From positions 19,624,492 through 19,688,491 of the forward strand of contig OX104120.1 in assembly GCA_944474755.1 (NCBI GenBank): a stretch of 64,000 bases of DNA, read 5' to 3'. This DNA is from Limnoperna fortunei. Its lineage: Eukaryota; Mollusca; Bivalvia; Mytilida; Modiolidae. The notes under the pieces are model-generated. The model was given only the letters and a program-made list of their open reading frames with translations. It had not been told where the DNA came from and did no database searches. The first letter of the stretch is position 1; each line of letters begins with the position of its first letter. The position numbers and the translations under genes were made by a program. Below are positions 23,074-36,400 of this stretch, in pieces.

Positions 23074-25773
23074 CTGTAAATTGATAACAAGTGACACAAA
23101 CTCTACTCTTTATTCTATCATTCACATAAAAAACTTGTTAAACAATTCTATATAATGTTTAAACAGAGCTACAAAATTCATGTAGTTAGCACAATCATGA
23201 AACAAAATATAAATAATTACCAACAAAAACAAAATCGTGCACAACAAACATGGCTGTTGAATAAATTGCACATCCTCATTTTCCATTTGTTTCGTTTAGT
23301 TTTATGATTTAATAAGCAACAGACTTATCGAATTAAAAAATTTCAATTCTTAATAATTTCTTTTAAATCTGTCACTTTAAAGCTGCAATGAAAAGCTTGA
23401 ATGAAATATTTTATTGTAAAGCAAATAAAAAAGGAAAATGTGCAAAATATAATCATCAGCTGAAAAACAGACTTAAAAATGCCATTTCTCAGGCCATATA
23501 TTTTTGCAAAATAAATTAAAAAGTCTACACTACAGTAACAAAATGATATAAAACTTGAAAGGTCCTGGTTTACTTACATACACTTGAATATACATGTAAT
23601 ATAATACTATGATAATTCTAAACTAAATGTCAAGGACATGACTGATATAATTTGCCAAAAGAGAATGTTTTATTAATGAGATGTATTAGTTTATTGTCTT
23701 TATCAATTAAAACAATTAATAATGACGAGACCATCTTCTGTTGACAAAATAAAAGGCAAATGAGTTGAAAAACAAGAAAATGTTTCTTGGCGACACTGAA
23801 GTCCTACTTGGCACATATTTGGTAAACACCCCCATTTTTCTAAGTTCACTGAAGCATGAAATATCTGGCACAGCCCAGTGAATAGATATTGTCATGTTGT
23901 AATTGTATACCAGGTTTCATGTGAAGTCGTCTATAAAAAAAAAAGCTTCAACACAAAGGTTTACTTAAGTTACCTGATGTGGGACTGTGAAAGCATGAAT
24001 GAACTGACGAACAGAACAAAAACCTGTATGTCCTGCAACTTTCGTTAAGAGGGAGACAACAACTTTTATAGATCTTGCAGTATCAGTTGTGTATATTCAC
24101 TTGAACATTCCATTAAACATAATACATTGCTTATACATTGCACTTTATGATACACTTGACATAAAAAATAAATATCGAGTAACAAGACATGCACACACAC
24201 ACACACACTTCAAACAACAATTTTCAATTAAACACTGAAAATATAATGAAATAAATAGGCAATAAAATGCTCTGCCTATGGAGCACATAACATAGTACAC
24301 ATCAATCACTGTATTCTAAATAAGAGTGGATATAACATTGTGTTTTCAGTGATTCTAGATGTTAAAATTTCTCATGTTTATAACTTTTTTCAACCTGTGT
24401 CATGAAAGTGAATCGAGAAAAGTATTTAAAGATGAAGGATGCTCACAAGATACATGTATAATATTGAATTAGAAATATTTCTGATAAAAATAATTTTATA
24501 TCCAATTTTATCAAAGGGGTACAGACCACAAGAAAAATAGTAATGAGGGTGCAAAAAAATAAAGAAACCATTCTACCATTATAAAATTTTAAAACCTATA
24601 TAAATAATTAGGAGAAGTTGAAAATGTCAAACCATACAACCAAAAAAACTTTAAGAAAGCAAATCTATTCATTTATCATAGTCGGAAACCCACGTCTGGT
24701 CGTATTCTCAGTTTGCATTACATGGGTTTTCGACAATGTTCACTTACATATTAAAAATTTGTTTACAATCTTTTTTTAATTAAATTTCGAGACCAGTCTC
24801 ATTTCAATGAATTAAAAATTTAATACCTTTAAATCTATAAAGACATTTCTTTCCATTTTATTACATATTCACCTTACACATTTATTAAAGGAATTTACAA
24901 TCACACTCTCATAACAATTAGTACAAATGACTTGTCCTTTACAAATTCATACAGCTAAACATTTTTTGGGTTGCCCTCATTGCAAACATGTAGCATACAT
25001 TTTCCAACAATTCATTTTTACCAAATTACATCTAAGTATAATTACATTAAACTGTATTGTTAATAAATATTACTCCAGCATATTTTGTTGGCAATGTATT
25101 GTAATTTTTACTTTTTTCTGATGGATTGGTTGATTAAATGCTTTTTTTTTTTTTAATGATCACCAACTTTGCTCAAGGATAAAGACAGTGTACACTTATG
25201 AAACCAGACACTCGTCATGTAAATTGTTGCTTTTATTACACCTAAATAAAAGATGCCATGAAGGTTAATCTTTAAATTATTTATAACGCAATTCAGCAAC
25301 ATTCACTTGGGGTTATATCATTTATTAATGAAATATCAATAAAGGAGCTAACACTGTGTATGCATTGGTTTGACAACTGCATAGATATAAGACATTGTGA
25401 AATATAGCTATCATACAAGTTCTAATTTCTCTATATTATACTGCAACAAAGCAAGAATCTTGTTCTTAAAAAAGTTTTATTTAATGGAATACCAATTTTT
25501 TCAATTATAGCCCATCATGAATCAAGTCAAGAATTACCTATCTCCCTTAAATAATAACTATTATTATATAGACAGAGATGAAATATCAAATTTTCCGAGT
25601 GACAGAAATCAAGGTAAATCATGTGAAAATTATCGTTTATTTTCACTCTCTGGTTTTTTTCTCGCCAAAATTGCAGTTGGTTTTGTACTATACAGATATT
25701 CATCCGCCGTTCATAAAATTTAGTATTAAGCATTAAAATTTTACGAAAACAATTTTGATCTATATAATAAATA
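23074..25773. other. AT-rich stretch, no gene seen
   Basis: There is a short (CA)n microsatellite at 24192-24208. Nothing else is recognised. Part of this may be 3' UTR or downstream flank of the MYB gene, but no convincing polyadenylation site could be assigned. Confidence 0.4.
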
Positions 25774-25898
25774 GGATAATCAATTGGGCATTATGAATAT
25801 CCAAAATATAATCAAGTTCCGCACACTCGTTTAATCAGATGCGTTATGCAGCACTCGTGATCATATTTTGGATATTCACTCCGCCCAATTAATTATCC
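25774..25898. mobile_element. Palindromic MITE with TA target
   Basis: GGATAATCAATTGGGC ... GAATATCCAAAATAT is inverted at the right end (ATATTTTGGATATTC ... GCCCAATTAATTATCC). TA lies directly outside both ends. It is 125 bp and looks like a Tc1/mariner-type MITE. Confidence 0.75.
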
Positions 25899-26316
25899 TA
25901 TAAACACTTAACTTCATTATATCCTTGTTGGTGTTTTTCTAGCAAAGCAAACAACATGTCAAACCCCAAGTGCCTGTAAACTCAACCAATAGTAACATGG
26001 GGAGAAAATACTCTTGATGCAATTAACTGGCTTTTTTTACAACAGATCTTGTATGTTTGAATGATGTTTTAGAGCACTAATTGTGTTTTTTGTAAAGATA
26101 TAAACTTTAAATATACAGTATATCATGTTATAATATTTATAAATTGCAACAGTTTACTCATTTATAACAAAGAATATAACAGCTTGTTACATCAGTATTA
26201 AGCAGCAATTAAAATCAATACAAACTAGTCACTTTGAAAGGGGGGTTAATTGATAATAATACAAGTCTATACATGAACACATTGATAAAATTCACAACTT
26301 TCAAGTTAAACTGACA

Positions 26317-26436
26317 TCATGAAGTCCTCCTATCTTCAGATCGTTGTATGGATTTAAATATTTGTCTAGCCAGCTCTGTCATCAATATTTGGTCTTCTGT
26401 TTTCCCACAAGCAATACGTTCAAAGGCAGCATCCAG
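26317..26436 (-). CDS. MYB: MYB last exon: MuvB-binding-like C-terminus
   Basis: It encodes LDAAFERIACGKTEDQILMT and ELARQIFKSIQR, then a stop at 26317-26319. This matches the extreme C-terminus of vertebrate A-Myb (GKTEDQLIMTEQAR) and B-Myb (CGGTRDQLFMQEKAR). In B-Myb this segment binds LIN9/LIN52 of MuvB. The acceptor is TTTCAG. Confidence 0.93.
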   Translation of the reverse strand: MDAAFERIACGKTEDQILMTELARQIFKSIQRSEDRRTS

Positions 26437-29400
26437 CTGAAACAAATGAGGTAAAGCAAAAATTTGACCATGTTAAAAATCTTACTCTAACAGTGTTGGA
26501 CTTCACTTATATATATTGCAATCATCCTATTAATACATAATACAGCCTCAATGCATCAGCCATATATTTTTTGTGTTGTGTTGTACAAATTTTGCTGTAT
26601 ATTTGTATATATAGTGTATCCTAAACCACAGGGAAAAGCTTAGTACAATGGATCCTGGACATCTCAATAGATTCCCATTGACTGAAATAATAAAATGGTG
26701 AAGGCATAAAATGCTATGAACAGTTGTGTATTAGTATTCTACTATATTTCCATGTAAGGATTTTGAAGACTAATAACAACACACACTAACAGGTAAAATA
26801 TTCACAATACCAATGACAAATGTGTAGAGGCCAAATATAGGTTCAAATCTGTAAGAGGTTTTATAATAAATAGAAAATAAAAAATTTATGTATTTAGTAC
26901 AGCAGGTTGTAGGATAAAGATAATATCAGTCATATTGTAAAAAATACTCAATAACAGCTGAGTAGTATTCATGCTTATACAAGTAAACATCCCCACAGTG
27001 ATAATGATGTTTAATGTAGAACTTACTTGTCTATACCAATACAAATAGTATTAACAATCAATAGGTAAAAACTATTCAGAAATCTACAAAATGGCTATTT
27101 AAAAACTTAATTTGAACAAAAAATCATTAAAAATTATAAATAAGCTACAGCAACTATTGCTTATAGTGAAATTAATATATACTTTTACAATAGTTTTAAA
27201 ATAGTTGACAGAAAACCATCTCTAACCTTTGCAAGTTCCTTGGTCTCTTTTACATCATTTTGTTGCTCTTGGAATGTAATTCTTTTACTTGACTTGAATT
27301 TCTAGAAAAATAAGATGTGACTGATTTATTATTATTACGTAAGTGATATCTATAATGTTTCCAATGTCAAAACTTGAAAATATTAAATGTATTGGATACA
27401 TATGTTAATAAGACTAATTCATATTTGTTTGGTACTTTGCATTTTCAATCTCATTAGTCATGGTCTCACCTACAGCTATCCAATCAAGTTTCAAGGAAGA
27501 TCTGTTCCTAGTATAAATCAAATGCACCTCTGGTTTTATGGGCATGTGTAAAAAGTAAACCAGACCAACAACATATGTAAAGTGACTCAAATAGTTAAAC
27601 TTTTAGTCTACTGAGTCACTCATATTGTAACTTACTTTAACCTCTTTTTTCTCTTCAGCTTTAGGATGTGTAAAGACATCTACCATTGCTTCCTCAGCTA
27701 GAGTGTCCTTAATGATAGAGGGGGGAGAAAATAGAATACTGCTATCTCCAAGTAATGATTTACTCTGTAAAAAAGACACAACTTTAGAATTAAAGATTTC
27801 AAAAGAAAGAGGTTTTAAGGTGACTGTCACTGTTCACCTGATTTTGTAGGCAATGAAGGTGGCATTTCCCTGGTGTTAAAGTAAGTCCTGTAATTTTCAA
27901 TAAACTTTAAATAGGACCATCCAAACAATATTACTAGAAAGCTTTGTTTCATTGGTTAACCGCTTGTATAGAGAAAAATTTTTTTTTGCCCATAGGGTCC
28001 TATGTTAAACTAAGTCCTGCGGCGGAGGCGGCCATTTTGAATTTCCAATTGCCATAAAAAACATAAACTTTGTAAAGGACCATCCAAACAATATTGCTAG
28101 TAAGTTTTTGTTTCCATTGATTAACCGGTTTCAGATAAGAAGCCTTTAAAAACTTTTTCCAATAGGGTCCTATGTTAAACTAAGTCCTGTGGTAGCGGCC
28201 ATTTTGAATTTCCAATTGCCATAAAAAACATAAACTTTACAGAGGACCATCCAAACAATATTGCTAGTAAGTTTTTGTTTCCATTGATTAACCGGTTTCA
28301 GAGAAGAAGCCTTTAAAAACTTTTTCCCATAGGGTCCTATGTTAAACTAAGTCCTGCGGTAGCGGCCATTTTGAATTTCCAATTGCCATAAAAAACATAA
28401 ACTTTATAGAGGACCATCCAAACAATATTGCTAGTAAGTTTTGTTTTGATTGGTTAAACGGTTTCAGAGAAGAAGCCCTTTTAAACTTTTTTCTCATAGG
28501 GTCAAATGTTAAACCAAGTCCTGCGGTGGCGGCCATTTTGAATTTCCGATTGGGATAAAAAACATTAACTTTATAGAGGACCATCCAAACAATATTGCTA
28601 GTAAGTTTTGTTTCCATTGGTTGACCGGTTTAAGAGAAGAAGCCTTTCAAACTTTTTCCCATAGGGTCCTATGTTAAATTAAGTCCTGCGGTGGCAGCCA
28701 TTTTGAATTTCCAATTGCCATAAAAAACACAAACTTTATAGAGCACCATCCAAACAATATTGCTAGTAAGTTTTTGTTTCCATTGATTAACCGGTTTCAG
28801 CGAAGAAGCCTTTTAAAACTTTTTCCCATAGGGTTCTATGTTAAACTAAGTCCTGGGGTGGCGGCCATTTTGAATTTCCAATTCCCATCAAAAACACAAG
28901 CTTTATAGAGGACCATCCAAACAATATTGCTAGTAAGTTTGGTTTTGATTGGTTAAACGGTTTCAGAGAAGAAGCCCTTTTAAACTTTTTTCCCATAGGG
29001 TCCTATGTTAAACTAAGTCTTGAGGTGGTGGCCATATTGGTTTACCAATCAAAATAAAAAACACGAACTTTGTAAAGGTCCATCCAATGAACATTATGGC
29101 CAAGTTTGGTTTCAATTGGCCAAGTGGTTTCAGAGAAGAAGATTAAAATGTAAAAAGTTTACAGACGCCGACAACGCCGCCGCCGCCGACGGACGCAAAG
29201 TGATAACAATAGCTCACATGACCCTTTGGGTCATGTGAGCTAATAAACTATGGTGGCTATTTTGGTTCAAAGGCAGGGTTAACAAAAAAGTTTTTGACCT
29301 TTTCTGGAATAATTAATTTAGGTCTAATCATCACAAGTGTGGACACAGAAAAACGTCTCGCCTGAATTCCGCATAAGTAACGAAAATAAATTTCGTCATA

Positions 29401-30381
29401 AGCATTACGTAAATAGCATTAATTATGAGCAGAGGCCTGTATACCAATTATTGTCACCATACTATGCATAGTTACAGAGGAACTGTCCTAATACAAAAAC
29501 TTTAACGAAGTCGCTGAACCGTTAAATTGAGGTCAAGGTCAGGTGACACCTACCAGACAATCATTTACTATTCATCAGCAACCTATATACCAAATATTGT
29601 CATCCTACCATGCTTGGTTACAGGGGAACAGCAGTAACCTAAAAACTTTAACGTAGTCACTGGACCGTGAAATTGAGGTCAAGGTCAAATGGCACCTACC
29701 AGACAGTCATGTACTAGTCATCAGCAACCTATATACCAAATATTGTCATCCTACCATGTGTAGTTACAGAGGAACTGTCGTAACCCAAAAACTTTAACGT
29801 AGTCGCTGGACCGTGAAATTGAGGTCAAGGTCGGGTGACACCTACCAGACAGTCATGTACTAGTCATCAGCAATCTATAAACCAAATATTGTCATCCTAC
29901 CATGCGTAGTTACAGAGGAACTGTCGTAACCCAAAAACTTTAACGTAGTCGCTGGACCGTGAAATTGAGGTCAAGGTCAGGTGACACCTACCAGACAGTC
30001 ATGTACTAGTCATCAGCAACCTATACACCAAATATTGTCATCCTACCATGCGTAGTTACAGAGGAACTGTCGTAACCCAAAAACTTTAACGTAGTCGCTG
30101 GACCGTGAAATTGAGGTCAAGGTCAGGTGACACCAACCAGACAGTCATGTACTAGTCATCAGCAACCTATACACCAAATATTGTCATCCTACCATGCGTA
30201 GTTACAGAGGAACTGTCGTAACCCAAAAACTTTAACGTAGTCGCTAGACCGTGAAATTGAGGTCAAGGTCAGGTGACAGGTGACTGACTGGCAAGTACTC
30301 ATCATAAGCTACCTCTGGACCAAATTTGATGGACCTAGGGCTTGGGCTTACAAAGATATGAAGCAAGATGTCAAGTGTTTA

Positions 30382-30414
<33 letters not shown>

Positions 30415-33400
30415 ATTCCCATACATATGTCTCGCCTCCAGCGACTTTCGTCGCAGGCGAGACAATAAAATGAGAATGACATCCCAGATATCATTTGTAT
30501 AACAAAACATTTTATCCTGTTGTTTCTGTAAAGAATATTTTTTTTAGAAAATGAGAAATGCTTCCCACACGTTTTTGACTGAGTCATTTTGATATGAGTA
30601 ACTTTATAGTGGATCTTGTAAGCATTTTTCCCCCTTGTTAAAATTGGCCCTGTAGTTTTTAATTAAAATGTGTGTGTTTGTTTGGTTGAATGGTGTTTAA
30701 CATCAATTTCAGTCATTTTCCAGCTATATGTTTCATGGTATCTAGTTTTTATTGGGAAGGAAGCTGGAGAACCCGGAGAAAAACCCCAACCTTCTGTAGG
30801 AAAATAGGCAATAGCTCACTTTGGCCAGGTGAGCTAAAATTAAAAGTTGTCATAACATGGACCTATTTTATAATTAATATTCAACAATTTTTTTTTGGAC
30901 TGACCAAATACAAACTTTACTGATAACAACTTACACTTAGTTAAATGAGTTTATTAATACAGCTTCTTATAAGAACATCTGTGCACTAACAGAATAGAGA
31001 ACAAACAAATAACTGACACATTCTTTTGAATAAAATGATTGCCATAATTTAGACTACTGCCTTGAAGTAATGACAAATACCTTCATTTTCTTGTTGTATT
31101 GGTAAATAAAGTCTTAACAGCTTTATTAAAGAATTTTTAAAAGAAGTTCATTGAAGAACTTTTTAACTTTCATGTGATTATTTAAGACTTCTTCTGTTTC
31201 ATCCAGTAAAATATTCTACAACTTACAGGTGTTTCTGGAGACAATATCACTGATTCTGAGAAATTCATCTCGGAGGCTGACCACTTGTTGGCAAGTGACT
31301 GTCTGGCTTTCTTTGTAGCAACCTGTTAAAGTTTGAAACGTTTAACTTCTTTCAATTATGGTTCTAAAACATAACATAAATAGTTAATCAATCATTCACT
31401 GACAATTACCTTATAACAAATCAATATTAATAATATGATGTATTGTGCCTTGGAGCGATTTGTTTGCAAGTCCAAATATACATTGGTAAAAGAATAAGAA
31501 CACTTCAAATGAAATTTAAAGATTATTTTTACAGTGAAAATTACAATACGTTCAACAAATCAAGTACTTCTTTCCGATTTCAAACTGCAATATGCTCATT
31601 TAAAGTAAAAAAATATAGGATCTTACATTGGTACGTGTGGATTGTCGAATTTCTCCAATCGAGATACTTAAATTTTCATAATTGACCTATCGAGATTGGA
31701 GAAATCCGATAATCCAAGAGTACTAATGTAATATTAAAAAGTAGTAGATTTGCGAAATGAAGTACAAATTCTCCCAACCCCAATTTTACGTTCATGACTT
31801 GAATACACGGTAAATGGAAGGTGTTTTGTTTATGACGTCATGAGTTCTTATTATGACGTTATTATTTTAAACTAATCAACTGCTGAGAACGAAAAAATCA
31901 CTAGTGACGAGAACTATATTTTCCACACCAGTCAAGCGGTTGAAATATTATGCCAAATTAGAGAATATAATATAAAATATCAACTTTTAGTTTAATGTGT
32001 TTATGCCTAAAAAAAAAGCAACCTATTTTTTTTTTTTGATAGAGATTAACAATCTGTGCCGTAAAAATCAAAAATTTCTTTTTTTTGATAAACTATTTTT
32101 GACATTTTGATAGCATTTTTGTGACAGGGTTCGACATTAACGGCTGTCCGATTGCCTGGGACAGGTTAAAGTCTGGTTCGGACAAGTAAAAAGTTTTGAA
32201 ACAATCTTAAAGGCTAGTAATTTAAAAATCATAGTCCTGATTGCCTTGTTCATCTTTAAAAGCGATTTTGAAGTTGCCTTAGATCGCCCTTTAATTTTAT
32301 AGCCATTTGGATCAGATATCATTGTATTTCTGTCACCCCGTTATGTTTATCATGTTGACGCGCCATTTGTAAGCTGGTTCCTGCATGACTTTTACAGTGT
32401 GCATAAAGCATAGTATAATATCTTTTGAGGAAACCAGTAAAAAAAACCACGAAAATAAGACAGTCTCCGGAGAGGATACGAAGTCGGTTACGGAGATTGC
32501 AAATACGATCATGATTACTGCAAAGATTTAAACATAATAAATTAGTATTTGGTAGTCACTTTAAAACAATCATTTTAATCTCTTTAAATATTTGAAATAG
32601 TGTATTTTTCTATTGATTACATAATAATTGGTACACAATTATGCCATTTTCTTCTACTAGTTCTTCTTCATTTGACAGCGGTCGCGTTAACGCGAATATT
32701 TGTGTTTTTCACACAAAAATTTTGGTGCCCACGCAAAATTTCATGACCCATGCGTTATCGGCACGCAAATTATTTTAATGTGTGAACGCAATTTTGGTAC
32801 CTATTTTCCCCACATTGTACGGAAATAAATCATTTCATACCCGTTTAAAAATTTTTTAATTGTTTTACGTAATTTCCGGTCAAAGACTTTCAGAAAACAT
32901 GGCATCAAAGTCATCCCAAAGGTCACTTAAAGACTTTTTGAAAAACAGTGCATCCAAAAATACTACATCTAATTCGGATATAAATAGAACAATCAAATCA
33001 GAGGGATCATCTCAAAGCAATGAACCACCGGCTAAAAAATCGAAAAACAGTGAATTTCTTGATAATCGTCGATAAAAAACACAATTGTCATTCAAATAAA
33101 ATCAAAACCAATAAAATCATGTATTTTCTCACATATTTAATTAAAATGATTTCAAACTTGCTGATTTGCCAAGCTTTCAGTAATCGTAAATTACTTTAAG
33201 CTGGCCCCTCTAAATAACCAAGGATCGACCAATCAAATCCATTTATTCTGTTTCAAGACCTTGACACTAGAATAGTTTTTACAAAAAATGAATGATCGAT
33301 CTTTTCGAAAGTTTATCTTTAAATATTGATTTCTAATCACGCAAATGCTTTAAAACGGTGAGATCGTCATTGTTTGTGGATAAATGCACTCTACAATTAC

Positions 33401-36400
33401 CTAAAACACAAGATAATAGCCATTTAAGCCAAACTATATACATAATGCATTTCACGCAAATTTTCATAACTGGCACGCAATAAACGAAATTAACATGGAA
33501 ATGTGTGATTTATTTTATGTTGTAAAAAGAAGACTGTAAAGTTAATAAAACTGTTTGTTCTCTTCTTCCAATGATACTTTATCCCACTATAATTTAAACT
33601 ATTCGTTTGATTCAAATCAATTTTAAAAGATAATGGGTTCCCTTGTGTAAGCTGTACGGCTTTTACGCCTTTGTATTCACTATATTTTCTACAACAATTA
33701 TCCTAATTTTTCTCTACTCGTAACTATAAGCATGTAACTTCTGAGCTTTCTCTTCAATCTGGTTACTTTATACAACAACATTTTAAAAAAAATCAATAAC
33801 ACAGCATATTTGATTCAATGAATTAATTGAGAATCATAAAAGGAAAGTGACATGTACTATTAGGTTATAATATTGAAAGAAAGTTTGGACAAGTGAATGT
33901 AAATTTCGGACAGGTCAACTGTTTACACCACTTGTCCGAAAGGACAAGTAAATAAAAAAATTAATGTCAAACCCTGTGTGAATTCAATAAAATCTGATCA
34001 ATTAGAAGAATTTCACTAAATACTTTTTTTAACTTCATGTTTTACACTAAAGGAGTTTAAAAAATCAGATGTAACTAGAAATCAGTGATATGGTATCCAT
34101 CTCTGTGGGCCTTGCTGATCTCAAGGACAAAGTTCTTCAACCATGGTAGGCAACACATTGCCTTGAGATTATCTACCCACATGACAAATATTACTAGACA
34201 AAGTTGATCTAGCGATCACTGATACCCCCGCTTTTGTAAAAATTTCTAACGTTTTTCGTGGACTGTGACCTTGAAATTTGACAGATTTCCCCCAAAAGCA
34301 ATAGGCTCTTACCAACATAATATATAATATTATCCCCGTATCAGTATTAATCCTGGAATTTGATTGGTCAGTTACACGTCTTTACAAAACTAATATACCC
34401 GGGGCGTTGCTAAGTCATATACACGGGTGTTGCTAACCCCTAGTTTCATAATAAAACGCAAGATGCGTTTATAGAAGAAATTGTAATTGGTTTGCGTCAT
34501 ATACATGATGATTAAATTTTGGACAATAGGCCCAAATATGTTTTCTTTTCAGAAGAGAAAAGAAAAAAAAAGTATGCAGTTTGACAAACAACGACGTTCA
34601 GCGCCAAAAATTAACTTTTCAACATCTATTTGAATCCAACAAAAAACTTGTTTTTTACGAGTTCTACCAAAGGTAGTACCCTACACCTTGTGTGTAAAAG
34701 CTATATTTTTACCAAATTTCAATCTAACTTTCTTCGATAATGAAGAAAACGTAACGTTTACGTCCGTCATTGCGCTGACAATGTACGTAAAAATCCACCA
34801 TTTCAAACTAAAACCGGTGATAAATTCGTTATACACGTTCATATCTGTAGATAAGGAAATTTTAACACCTTCAGCACCCCTGTACACCCTTCGGCTTTGC
34901 CTCAGGGTGTACTTGGGGCACTTCAGGTGTTAAAATCTGACGGATTTCACCCAAAAAACTAGTTACAAGCCTATTTCAATTATTAAGGAATGAACATGGA
35001 AAAAGTGGTAAGGTAATATCACACATTAAAAAGTATGTATCTTATTTTTATTACATTAAACCAGAAATAATAGAAAATTTGTTTTTCAACTCTCCTTGCC
35101 AAACCTTACATGTAAAATGAAGTACCTCTGAACAGCATAGAGGCATTCAGGTTAGAACAGTGGTCAGTTTTCATAACATACCTTATTCTGTTTTCTATCT
35201 TTTGGTGTAACATACATGGTCATGGTAGACATGTCAGCATCATAGCCAGTATCTTCCTTCATCATTTCATCAATATCTTTCTCCAACTGTCCTGGGCTCT
35301 GTTAACAAAAAAAATCTCTTCAGTAATAATTGCTGGCAATCATTATGCATCATTTATATTTTAAGTGTCTTAAAGCTTTCATTTTGTCTGCATTGTAATC
35401 ATCAGAAGGAAAGTAGTTTAGACTTGTGTATGTTCCATTATATTTCGCAATATTATTAATTGATAATTTTGCTGTATTTTAATTTGTCCAATGTTTACCA
35501 TGTGATATTTTGTATTTTGGTGGATTGACTAATTTTTGCGGATTGCACGGTTACTAAATATAGAACACAAAATTCCAAAAATTGTGTGACGTTTCGCAAT
35601 CAGGCAATCATATTTTACATCCAGCTGATCAATCGTCTTATGAAACAACAACAAAGTACGAACAGTGATGAGCACAAAAGCTTTGCATCCTTATATAAGC
35701 ATCGTCCTCGGTCGATATACATCTCTCAGTCGATTTAAACTTGTATTGACGAAGAGAAAGGCTGTATTTGTATAATAACCACATATTATGAAAAGCTATC
35801 AAAATTAATGCTTTTCTATTAAGAACCTGCAAATCGTGAGAAAACGCTTGTTCATTGTAATTGTGTTTGATGCCCCTTTCAGCTATATTGTGGCATCCTG
35901 ACCTGTGGTAGGAAAACTGGCAATCCTTGTTTATTTAGATTCCAGTCATGCAAATGCTGTCCATAGTGAGATTCCAATCCACAACATCAGTGTTGACAGG
36001 CATGTGAACAGTAGCAGATGATTAAATGCCATTATAACCACTCAGCCACAAGGCACCAAAATGTGTGTCACTTGCATAAAAAAATCACTTACAACATCAT
36101 GCAATACTTTAGATTTCTTCTCTATTTCAGCCAGAGCCGTTTTAAATGGTGTTGGTGTCCTTGGAGTTGCATCCAGTATAGATCTTCTTATACAAGGAGT
36201 ATTTAACGTAGACCTGCAATTGCAAAAATAAATTGACATTTCCTATTTAGAAACTGTTGAATAAGCTACCAGTACATGTAGAAGAGACTTTCAAACTAAA
36301 TTTAACTAAGGAAATATTCAGTTACATCCTTCATATATATGTAGTGAACAATTTCAGGTACATTTACAATGACCAAAGACAAGTGTGTCTTCATATAACT

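Noticed and set aside
30280..30468. ORFs with poly-Arg across the CCG run in copy D
   Set aside because: The arginine run comes from the CCG microsatellite read in one frame. The surrounding sequence is a non-coding element shared by other copies without this frame.
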